From: Myoxocephalus aenaeus
Taxonomy: Eukaryota; Chordata; Actinopteri; Perciformes; Cottidae
Direction of reading: 5' to 3'
Assembly (NCBI GenBank): GCA_038501785.1
Contig: JBAMJR010000040.1
Coordinates: 7,685,001 to 7,749,000 of the forward strand
DNA: 64,000 nucleotides
The translations under genes were made by a program, and so were the position numbers. The notes under the pieces are model-generated. The model was given only the letters and a program-made list of their open reading frames with translations, had not been told where the DNA came from and ran no database searches. This document shows positions 12,201-23,589 of this stretch, one piece after another; within the stretch, counting starts at the first letter, position 1, and each line of letters begins with the position of its first letter.

Positions 12201-15200
12201 TGACATTTAAAATTTTAATTTAAATTCTGCATGCTTTTAATGTAATTTACAACTAAATACTTTAATTGCGTGCGAAGTAAAAATCGATATACATAAATTG
12301 TAAGGCTTCAATTGTTAGCTTGGTTTTAATTTATTTGGTTGCTGCCCTCTGCGTGTGATTTTAGTCAGTTGTACCGGACTAAGCCTTAACTCTTACAGTC
12401 TTAAATTAATGTAATTTAATTCAAACAGCGGACACATTAACCATAGTTTACGTTCATTATTGACCTTGGGAACAATATACGCTGCAAAAACTTGAGCTTT
12501 CTCTGACCAGCCAGTGAGTAGAGAGTATGAAGTTGCATTTAGTTCTGGATGAGCATCACTGAGATAAAAAAATAAAGGTCACATAAAAGCGTGACATAAC
12601 AGAAGCTTGTGGCGGAAAACGTCCAATTCTCGATAACCTTGGCGTCTTTTATTAAATCAGAGACTCCGTACGGAGGCAGTGTGGCTCTCACAAAACCCTC
12701 ACGAACACCGAGGCACGGCTCATAAACACGGCGGCATTTACACATGGCTGTTCAGACCTTGGCATCATCCATCACTATTTTATGGCTAGTTAGCTCAGCT
12801 CCCGCTGCACTGCCCACACACACCCCACGGGGCGTTTCTGTTCCCGAGGCTCGTAAAGAACCATTACACACCTCGCCGCCATGCATGTCCTTTTTCAATA
12901 ACGTCTAAGAGATGATTTTTCATGAATCACTGCTGCTAACTTCTGACACATTACATTTTTCTTGAGGACATATTTCGGCGGGATGGTGGTGGTTGGTGGG
13001 GGGGTTCAAGGTGAAGCACGAACAGAAAGAGATTCATGATGCGAGAGGGCAGGTAGACGTTACATCACCGCTGTGGTTTCAACACAGAAACAGGTTAATC
13101 CTAAAACAAGGGGAATGGATTATCTGTGTTTGCATAGAAAGTTGTCTTAATCTTCTCAAATGTGTCGCTCAAACTGGTCAGATTATCTTCTCCACTTGGG
13201 AAACTGTGCTATAAATCCATGACAAATAGCAGGACGGGTAGGATTAAGTGACTTTCTACAAGTGCAGGAAGCTGGTTTAGGAGAGAAAAACTGACTTCTT
13301 TTCAGAAAGGAGCGGCGTCTCTCTATTCCCCTCCCCCGAGACACATGATTCAATTCCGTTGTTTAGACTGCTGATTAAAGTTGTGACGTATTGTAGACAT
13401 TTCTTTTGAAAAGGCAAAAAGGCGCCGCACATTCCACTGAATTCATGTGTGGTTTCTCATTACAGCATCTTTAAAAAAAAAAAGAGCTACAAATACAGTC
13501 CTCGGGTTCTCTCGGGCTTCCGGCAGGTTCTCCGTGTAACCGACGGCAGCTGTTTACCACAGAACTGTGCAGAGGCTCATTATTGGAGCGTGAAGCTTGT
13601 TATGAGGCTTTGCGAGAGACTCGTTAGTTGCTAATTATTTCTAAAGGAGCTGCTTGGCGAGTCTGGATGGAAATGAGTACATTGAGACGCAGAGAGACGG
13701 CTCGGTGTGCAGCAGGAGGACGTGTGGCGGGAAACATTTCCCGTATCCTAAACCCGGTCGGGAGTTCATTCAGATTAAAGTTTATTGGATGGATAAATCA
13801 GGGGGAAACAAAACGTATATTTAAAACACACGATGTACCGATCAAGTCTTTTCATATCTGCTGATCCCGATCCGGTGCTAAATTTTTTCTAGACACTACA
13901 TTACATTAAAGCTATTAAAAACAATCCAACGTATAGGTATGCTTGACAGTTGAATAGCTTTGCATTGCATTATGATTTTTTTTTTTTTTTAAAGCCTGCA
14001 TCCAAGCTGATCCTTGATGATTTTATTATTATTTGTTACCTTTTTTCTTGCAGGGCTTTTGTTGCACAGGACATTTCATCCACACGCTTTATATTTCTGT
14101 TAATATTGTCTGTCTTAGTTTTTTGGTGCATTAAACCATTAAATTGACTAAAAGAAGGAAATAAATCATAGCTTTTGGATTTATTTAGTGCCTGTGTGTT
14201 AATGTACCAAGAGTTTCTCTCCATTTCCAGACCTCTGATCTGCCGTCTGGCTGTGATCAACACATTAGCTCTCTGAATATCAGCTCTCCGCCTGTCTGCT
14301 GTCTGACGAGATCGCGCATATTTTTGGCCCAAGAGAGGCGGGTCTAAGAAGCAGTTTAGCCAATTACTGATTAAAGATATAAATGAGTGACATACAATGT
14401 ATCCAATCAGCGCCCTAAAATAGATTCAGCTTGGGGCCAAAATGATTTGGCCCAAATGTCTCGTCTCTCGTGTGTTTTAAGATGAGATGCTTTTATTTTG
14501 AAGGCGGCTCGCGGAGTTAAAAAGGAAGTTGTGTGCGGATTTAATGTCGAAAAGCTACGGAAAATATGGTCAGTTTTGTATACAAATTAGAAAGAGTCAC
14601 GGTATTAGCTCTCCGCCGAAGAGGCACAAGGTTAGTTAAAGTTGTAATAAATATGTATGTTTTAAGGAACAACCTAAGTTGTTGTGCCTTTGTACACAGC
14701 TCTTACATTGGTTTGGAGAATTTATCAATACATTTGAAATCATCAGTCCAATGCAGGACCACTTATCTGTATGCTACATGCTACAAAAGGTTGCTCGTTT
14801 GTACCTGACAGTGGGCGGTCTGCTTCGGCCGGCTCCAGACGGGCATTTCCTATTGTTCCAACCAGGAGCTCTGAGCCAGGCGACTGATGTGGCCCTTCAG
14901 AGCAGAATAAGGCCCCTGCTGGATGAGAAGCCTGATTCATGTGCTGTGTGGTATTCCTGATGGTGATGGAGACCGCACCGCACAGAGAACCGCTGCATCT
15001 AGAGATCCACCGTCCGTCCCGTGATTACAAATACAACAAATGTAGCCGATCCTTTAATGTTACTTGCTGACGAAAGATTCTTTGATGTTGCAGTTTTGTT
15101 CGCGATCCCTTGAACGATCAAGCCAGCCTCTTCATCCGCCTGATGCCTCTTTCAGATACGTGTGTGCTGAACACAAAATGCTTAACACACTCACCTCAAA

Positions 15201-16210
15201 CAGCTTTGTACTACAAAGGCGTCATTGTTATTCTGAACTCGCCACCCATTGGGGGGGTGAGGTGAGGAAGTAATCGCTGGGTGTTGATGTGGTAATAATT
15301 TATTGCACAGGGGTGGCACCTTTTGTTGTGTTGAATCACAGAAAGAAAGAAAAAACTCAAACCTGACCTGTCCTTGGTGTTCTGGCTGAACCCTCTGGCT
15401 CAGGAAGCCATGTTCTCCTTTTAACCTTTTTCATTTGATTAAGAGGGAAAACAGTGTTTGACCTGCGCTGTGGGGAGGCAGGCAGGCCGGCAGCTGGGAT
15501 TTGGGCCAAAACAGCAGGAAGCTGAGCTCAAGTGGGGAGAGCTGGCAGGGCCAAGGGTGCTGAAGGTCCACACACACATACACACACACATACACACACG
15601 TGCATTTCCTTGTTTGTGTGTAATTAGATGCACATGTTTCCTCAGCATTCCAAATATGGTAACATCCATTGGTTGTAAAAAAAGATAAGATGTCAACGGC
15701 AAAATCTCATGCTTCATAACATCAGTCCACAAACCAATGGGTGACGTCAAAATGACAACACTTCTTATATACAGTCTATGTGTAGAACCAGAGCTAACAT
15801 ATGTAAAATAGCAATGGGAGGTTAACGTTGCTCTGCAGCATTCAGCTGGTTTCAGCTTCATCCCTCTAGTGGTCGATGCTCGGTCAGTTTTGGTTCTGCT
15901 GGAGACCACACATGCAGGAGTATCACTGAATTTCCTGTGCATTGTCTGATTTAGTTGTTAACGTAATTACGGTGATCTTCATAAAAAACAAAGGCTAATT
16001 CCCACGTGTGCAATGCACCTGTGCAACGCCTGTTGATTATATGATCAAGACATTTCTCAGGGCACACTTATTCTCTGGACATGGGCAGATATCAGTATAT
16101 AGAGAAATAATACATTTTCTGTGGGTGTTTTTATGGGAATGTGGATCTTTCAGATCAATTTGAGGACTCACTATGGTTTGCATGTTCCACATTTTCACAA
16201 GTGTTTCATG
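9246..16210. other. gene-free block
   Basis: Open frames are all under 170 codons, without motifs or plausible splice partners. A C-run near 6882-6894, left of this block, and T- or A-rich tracts inside it are the only notable composition changes. The part at 10.0-11.3 kb is GC- and CT-rich but shows no exon. Confidence 0.55.
15655..15935. repeat. probable teleost interspersed repeat fragment
   Basis: CAATGGGTGACGTCAAAATG followed by TTATATACAGTCTATG resembles a common fish repeat. Borders and family are uncertain. Confidence 0.35.
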
Positions 16211-16308
16211 CAGTGTTGGACTCACCCTGCCTTGGTCTTGGTCTTGTCTCTACACTCTGATCCTGGTCTTGACTAGTCTTGGTTTAGGTGGTTTTGACTA
16301 CAACACTG
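16211..16308. mobile_element. short MITE-like element with CAGTGTTG termini
   Basis: Left end CAGTGTTGGACTCA and right end TGACTACAACACTG are inverted copies matching at 12 of 14 positions. The interior is a run of CTTGGTCTTG-type motifs seen in a common fish repeat. No clear target duplication was found. Confidence 0.55.
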
Positions 16309-17299
16309 GTAGCTAGTGATGACTGGCTTTCGAAATGTACATTGGATTTATGTATTTATCAGGACAGCAGGTGGAGTTTTCATTAACCGAGGGTCTCGAA
16401 AGGGACCAGTACCTTATCGTGGTGTGGCGGTTTGCCAGTGGAGCCACTGTATGTTGGCTGGAGTCTTGTACTCCTAGTAGGGACATCCATGGCGAACAGG
16501 TCCAGACCCTATGGTCCTCCAGGTTTGAGGTCGGACTCATAACCCTCTCTTTAAAACCGCATTATAAATGCGGTGCACTAAAGATGGGCTGACCCGCAAC
16601 GTGGACCGGTGCTATTCTCCTTTAAGCGGCAAGCCACTCCTCTGAGCTTTATTTTTTAATCATTTCTTTTAAGTGTTAAAAGGGTGAAATGGTTACTTAT
16701 TAACATAGTTCCAAATATAGGCCTGACTCTCTCTCTCTCACTCAGGTAAATAAATAAACAAAATATACTGATAATTAGTTATTTACTGTGGACGCTGCGT
16801 AAATTGCCGGTGCACCAGCTGCAAACACAGCAAGGTTCTGTTTTGTATCGAAGGGAAAACTCCCTTAAAATGATGAACATATGGCGAATGCAAAGCCTGC
16901 ATTGCTGAAGAACTCCAGTGCACACAAGTTTCCCATCTGCTAATCTCAATAATAACTCATGATACAAGAGGCGTACCTTCTTATTTGGATCCAACAGGGA
17001 TTTCAAAACTTAATTTTACATCTAAAGGAATACATCTCATGTAACAGAAGCTCCTAGAGACCGCATGTTGTTGGTTTGTGGCTGCGGATTTGATTGCATA
17101 CATGGCTCCATGGCTTCTGTTCTTGCCGAGTCTGACCTCTGACCTCCCGTTCGGAGCAGAGCACAAGAGCTACACCTGACGTTAACGACAGTGCAACATG
17201 ATGAACAGTTTTCAGATTACATTTTCATTTCGGTCATTTAGCAGACGTGGCGACGATGCGACCACAATAGATTTTACCCGGGTGCAGCTTGAGTGAAGC

Positions 17300-17640
17300 C
17301 GTTACATTTACATTTAAATATACAGCGGCTATCCATTAGGGAATATTAGCTAAATTAGCATTGTAATGAAAATACAATTCTACTTAGCAGAGGTGTAATT
17401 GAATATAACAGCAATATATACCTTTCTCTTTCTCGGAGTGGAGCGGAGGATGCACATAAATCAGCCTAATTGCTGTTATGGTGAGTGAGTCACATGGTGA
17501 CGGTGAAAAGCTCTGGAGAGTACTGTATGCGGCCTGATGCACCACCAGCCCTCTCACACAGTGAGCAGCATTGACATTCAGAGGCTGATGCCGCTGGCTG
17601 CCCGATCATGCAGCAGGAGGCATCTATTTTGCAACAAAAT
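17300..17640. other. possible conserved non-coding element
   Basis: This unique sequence has several homeodomain-type TAAT/ATTA cores (AGCCTAATTGCTGTTATGG; GGTGTAATTGAATATAAC) and no repeat or coding signal. That fits an enhancer in a long neural-gene intron, but conservation cannot be judged from one sequence. Confidence 0.2.
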
Positions 17641-19234
17641 AACAAGTAGAAGTGAGACGTTTTCCAGCTTGTCTCGCATCCTCTGGCTCACACGGTGGCA
17701 GTTAAGAGAAGGGTAATTCATGTCATGGCTTCAGTCAGTGGTCATGTTTAGGCAGATGAAAAATATTTGAAAGAGATATTTGATTCTATCTTCATTTAGA
17801 TTGTTACAGTTTGGTAGATTTGTAATATGTTCGATTAGTGCCATACCTTTGTTTTAGTTTGTGTTGTCAACCATTATTTCATTTCAGCTGTTTTTATTTT
17901 ATTTTTCATTTCTTCATATACTATCTTAAATGATTCTGCATTCCTTTAGTTTATTTTTCTAGTGGCTGTGTAGAGTTTCAGTGTCTTTTTTGGTACGTAC
18001 GAGTTTACATTTCAACCATACACATGGGGCAGAAAACTAATGATGGACTGACCTTCATAATTACAAACTGCCGGCCTCAATTAGCACATGCTTTATTCCT
18101 CAGAGAAGTTCACTACTGATTAATCATGCAAAGGAACATTCTAGTCCCCTGCTGAATTAGCTTTAGCTGTGGTTGTCAGCAGTGTTAGGCAGTCGCAAAG
18201 ATGTGACGTGTAGGTGTAGGATTTGAAAGTTGTTTAAGGATCCCCGATGGAGGTTTTACCTCCACGTGTCCGACGGTTGAACCGGCGGTTATCGGCTAAC
18301 GGTGTTAACTGCTCAAAGAGTGCAAACAATGGCAAACAGTGCAACAGCGGCCGTTAGCTAGCCAGTAGGGGCACACAAACAAGGGACTCGCATGCACTAA
18401 CTTGCATGGCTGCTGGACCATTACAATGCTACATTAATGCTCTATACATAGAGAACCCCTTGAAGGCACCTTGGACAGAGCTGGGCTGAGCAACAAAAGT
18501 AAAGTGACGAGTAATTTAATGCATTAATTTAGCTGATGAAGGTGATGTAACCACTTCTCAACTAATCATTTCTGTGAGTTATTGATTGCAGTTTTCAAGT
18601 AGCAATGCTCAGCACTTTTTAGAAGTTTTAGTACATTGTCAAATTACTGTACGTAGAAGTACAGGTCTTTTTCCTCAATGCAGGAAAACCAATAGCATTA
18701 ATGATGGCTCTGGGACACCTGAATGGGATTCAACCAGTATTTAAGCTGACTCAGCTCAACTCCGCAACAAGCTGGAGATGCTACTCTGACAAAAGAGGCT
18801 GAAAGAAGCTATGTGGAGCTGCAAAGTTGAGTTATAATATATAGCGACAGACTTCTTTCTTTATTACACAGAATCATTGTTACTATAAAAAGTCTTGATT
18901 CGTGGAGTTATAAAGCTGTTAGTCATAACAGTGTTCGACAAGGACCCAATGATCAATCTATAGCGCATTGATCTCCTGCCACAGATATTGGCCACCAACT
19001 CATCAAACATTTATGAACAGCATCCCACTTTTGAAGTGCCCCCCGTGATTTAATTAAATTTAAAATGATTGTCTTTGATGTCTATTCGTCCCTCCCTTTC
19101 TTTCTGACCTTGTCGTTTAGGAGTTCACGTCATCCGAAGGCGCTCTGCTGCGCGTGTTGAACAGGCTATGAGACGGCGCGCGGTGGAGGTTGAGAGAGGC
19201 CCGAGTAATACGGCGGCACAAAGAAACATCTCCC

Positions 19235-19358
19235 GCTCCCCTTTTTCATCACGGCTGTAATTACCGCATTCCATTTGTCAAGGAAATAAACAATAACAGG
19301 CGCCCGCCCGCAGCTATCTGCTACCTCGCACATTGTCCTCCGGCCTTCATCCTCTTCT

Positions 19359-19397
<39 letters not shown>

Positions 19398-19830
19398 ACA
19401 CGCACACTCATATTAATTCCACCCTTTACCCCGACGATATATTAGCCCTTCACAAACACACAGAGGCTCGCTCTCATAAACACTGACCCCGCTCATTAAT
19501 TCAATCTCTGGCGATGATTTATTCTCCCGCTCGTCGCACAAACACATCCGGAGGTTCATCCTTCTCGTGAGCACTCTATTTCTCCCGTCTCCATTCGTCC
19601 GTCCATCTCTACCGGGTGGCCGTCGTTCTATGGCTTTCGTGCGGATCGGAGGGGGTCTCGCCCGGGGCGTAATTACATGTAGAACCGCCACTGGAGATAA
19701 TGATAATGCTTCAGGGCGAGCAGGCCCGACTCATCGCAGCCTTTTATTACCTTAACAATGAGAGTGTGGGGCTAAGAGATGACGATTAACTAAGAGATGC
19801 AGCATGAGATAGCCAAGCGTTTGAGTCAAT
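19235..19830. other. possible conserved non-coding element(s)
   Basis: Unique sequence on both sides of the TC run holds clustered ATTA cores (CTGTAATTACCGCATTCC; GGCGTAATTACATGTAG; GCTCATTAATTCAATC) with balanced base composition and no long frame. This is a guess that it is regulatory DNA, to be settled by alignment with other fish. Confidence 0.25.
19362..19394. repeat. (TC)n microsatellite
   Basis: This is a TC run of about 33 nt. Arg-Glu open frames on the other strand come from it. Confidence 0.95.
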
Positions 19831-21690
19831 GGAATATAGAGATTTGCAGAGCCGGAGATGGTGATTACATTTAGAGTGGTCATCTGTGAGATTTTCTTTT
19901 CATTTTGTCCCAATTTCTTTTTACAGTTAAATACTGTTTTTAAGTGTCAGATATGCGACGGGCCCGAGAACCAGCAGGTCAAGTGATCCGATTTGCATTT
20001 GATGGGTGGATGTTGGAAATTGCTCAGTGAGCTTTATCACCCTCACATCATAATGGATCAACGATGACTATCCTGGTTTTCTGGTTTCCGATTGTGTGAA
20101 GCATTTGGTCGTTTTGGGCTTCACCGCTAATTGGGGAAAAGACAGATCATCATTGCGAAAGAGGCTGTATCTCCTACACAGCATTTTTTTTGTATGTCCA
20201 AGCTTTGAATATTATCAACAAGAGAGGGGCTGTGGGCATTGTTGCTGGCTCCGGCTGTGTAATGTCAAATCGATACCGGTACTCGGGTTTCACAAATGAA
20301 AAATACAAGCGGATTTGATCAATGTACAAGAGGGATGTATGACTGGAGGCACCGCTCTCGTAATACGAGACGAATCCATAGCCTCAGTGGTCGAACAGCC
20401 GATGTTAATCTACGACCGGCACTTAGTCGGTGCGGGTTTGACTCCTTCTCATTAACTGAATAAGCCAGACAAACCTGTGTTCTTTTGAACAGCTTTAACA
20501 CTCGCAGTTCTTCTGAAGTGTCACTCTTCTGTCAGGAAAAAGCTCAGAATGCCAGATACACTTCAGTGACGTCCAATTTGACTCAAATCACGTGGACGAT
20601 GATCGACGTTCGGAATATAACTCCTCATCCGTGTCACTGGGACCCCCAAAGGGAAAACGCTTCTCATCTGTTGGTATCAAAGGGAATTCCACCCACGTGT
20701 CGAGTGGAAAATATTCTGACATTCACGGTGTTGAAAATGCAATTGCTTTCTAGACCAAAATATTAGTTGACTTCATCCACCTTATGCGAGAGAGGTTCAG
20801 TTGGGCCTTGTGCTATCTCGCTTCCCTTCCCCGTACTGTTTCTCAGAGCTGCCACTACTAATCTTAAAGGAAGACGTGTAACATTCAACACATAGAGCAC
20901 ACGGCGGACAAGTTCTACAAACAGATGAAGTAGTTAATGTACAGGAGGCAGGATGTGCCAATCCAGGGACCTGAAGTGAGAAGGAGTAGGACATGCATTG
21001 AATCGAGGCTTGAAAACCGACGCCACGTAAAAAAGTTCAATTGTTTCATCACAGATGTTGCGAGCTGTGAACCACTGCTCTGATCAAATGCAAACGAGGA
21101 AGACTGTTGCGTGTGGTCGAAAGCTCCAGTTACATACTGTAGTATCAATTTAAGTTTAAAAACCCTTCCTAAAAAGGTTCCTTCTTGTTTGAAATGATGA
21201 TCTGCTGAGCTCCTCTCAAAAAGGCTCACCTTCAGTTTGACGGTCTGTGGTTTGAGTTGGAGGATTAGAAAAGGATATTGCAGAAATACATAGAAAGAAA
21301 AAAATGGAATGCAAGTTGTGCAAGTTAGAGGATTTCCCTTGTCCGGCAGAGCTCGCTGACCAGAGCGAATCATTTACCAATTGCCAAATTTAGGGATTCC
21401 AAAAACTTCAGTATACCCATGGTACTGTAAGACGATTAGGATAAAAGTGTCAGGAAAATGATAACTGACATTTACCAATCAGCTTGGGCCTCTTAAGTGT
21501 TGATCTCTGTTCCACTGAGAGTCCAGATATGCCCCCGTTGGAGGGGCTTCCACAACTGATTGACAACCAACAGACTTGTGTATCACAGTTATGTTAAGTT
21601 GTAAATATATCCACGTGATCACCACCTGACGGTAAAGGCCTTTGCTTGTGAACATATTTCCGCCTGGCTGACACTATTTATACCTGCTGG

Positions 21691-21870
21691 CCTAAACAGA
21701 ATCACAAAGTTATAGTTATTTTTATAATTAAAAGTTATATCTATTTTATAATTTAATTGTTTTTCACAAATACACTACATGTATTATAATTATCTTTCCC
21801 TATTAGCTTATTTTCTCATTGCACAGCAGCGACCAGTTCGCGCATGTAGAAAATCCACGGCCCGCCACTG
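21691..21870. mobile_element. internally deleted relative of the 7690 hAT-like element, left end lost
   Basis: The start (GCCTAAACAGAATCACAAAG onward to the TTATTTTCTCATTGCACAGC stretch) closely matches 7727-7910, and the end (CACGGCCCGCCACTG) matches the right terminus at 9223-9237. About 1.3 kb of the interior is missing. CCTGCTGG occurs at 21683-21690 and again directly after the right end at 21871-21878. Confidence 0.75.
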
Positions 21871-22236
21871 CCTGCTGGGGCTTTTCAATGGAAACCATAG
21901 AGTGTAGTAGAGCAGTAAAAAGGTGTATATTCACAACTTTGTGCTTCAATTACATTTGTGTCTCTTCAAAATTGGTGTTGAGATGTTTTTCCAAGTTTAA
22001 TAACCCTAACAAGTTAAATGTGTTGTGAAACATGAAACACTAAATTCAACGTCCCCTCTCCATAAATGCTAATGAATATTCGTGAGGAAAGGAGATGCAC
22101 GGCTCCCTTTTAAGCTAAATATCCATATGTTGGGTTTTGTTTTTATGGTATTGTGCAGCTTGGTGGGAAGAACCAAGGGTGTCTGTGAACAGGACATTTT
22201 TCCAGTCAAACCAGATTAACGGAATCTTGTGATTTT

Positions 22237-22400
22237 CATCCATCCATATATTTTACACTGACACTTATCCGGGACATTACAGGATTTATCCAGTGATGTT
22301 CCCAAACCCGATGAGATGTATAATCTCTCCTGCTTGTCCTGGGTCTAGGAGTCATTCCGATCAGATGCCCGAACCGCCTTAACTTGCAATGTAAGATGAT
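22237..22400. repeat. decayed teleost repeat upstream of the first visible vstm2l exon
   Basis: TTCATCCATCCATATATTTT, then CTTATCCGGGAC and GATGAGATGTATAATCTCTC with GTCCTGGGTCTAGGAGTC, match from memory a widespread fish repeat that starts ATCCATCCAT. It is degenerate and lies about 200 bp before the exon. Confidence 0.45.
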
Positions 22401-22599
22401 AAAAATCACAAAAAGTGACTTATATCCCTCAAGAGCAAACGTCACATCTTCGGTGTATCGGACATGTTTATAAAAAGTTACTTTTCAGTTTAAATGTTCG
22501 TTGACAGAATTCTAAATGTGAAAAAATATTTGTATTACATTTTTTTAAATCTAAATGGCATCAGGTGTTAACTGTGTCCCTCCTTCTGTGTCTGTCCAG

Positions 22600-23545
22600 C
22601 CATGTTCACAGAGGTGCCTCATGACATGACCGCTCAGAGAGGTCAGGACGTGGAGATGGCGTGCTCCTTCAGAGGGGCGGGAACGCCCTCGTACTCGCTG
22701 GAGATCCAGTGGTGGTACATCAGGAACCATCAGGGCTGGATGGACAGACAACCCTGGACAACCAATGAGGTAGGTTTGCAAGCACCTGCAAATGAACTCT
22801 CCATCAATCAGCAGCCTCCATGTCGGGCTTCAGCTGAAAGTGTGTTAACAATCTTAATAAACAACTGTTTGGGGGTTAATTCTTATAGCGTGTTGGTTCT
22901 GGCGTTACCTGCATGGATTCATGTGTATTTATCGATTGCTTAACACTCGTGTACATATTATACAATATGTCTATAACTGTAATCTAACTGTAATAATCAC
23001 ATTTTTTTTTGTTTTCTTCCAGGTGGCTACAGAAGAGGAGATGCCAAAGGATGCTACAAAGATAAGTGTGAGTTCACCACTATCTCCTGTCATTCTTGTA
23101 AAAAATGTTTGCCATGGTATTATTATATGGTGAAATGAGGCCCAAAAGCCCTCAGGATTACATTTAAAATGTCTTGTTCCAGATGTTGTACTCAAAAAGA
23201 TCCGATTTTGAATTGGTGCTGTAATTGCCCCATCAACACACTCGCTCCAGTAGAGTCCCAGTGTCGGCCAGAGAGCAGGCGGCGGCGGTAGTGTCGTCCT
23301 CAAGAGGAGGGGGGGGGGGGGGGGTCACGGCCTGCAGTGCATCATCTTCAGATTCTCATGAACGCCCCCGCACTCATAACTACTGCACATTATCTCCACA
23401 CCAACACACCGACATATTCCTCTCACCAAATCTGCCTGCCGACGTTACAATTACGAAAGTAGCAACCGATGCATAGCATCTCACACGAGCAGCGATGGAG
23501 AATAAAAAACAAAACATATATGAGATGAAAAGATGTGTAGCGCAG

Positions 23546-23589
<44 letters not shown>

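Larger units (their letters stand above)
16309..21690. other. gene-free block
   Basis: No coding exon was recognised. It contains the two possible non-coding elements listed, the TC microsatellite, and near 17229 a short phrase (TCATTTAGCAGACGTGGCGA) like a fragment of a common fish repeat. Confidence 0.55.
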
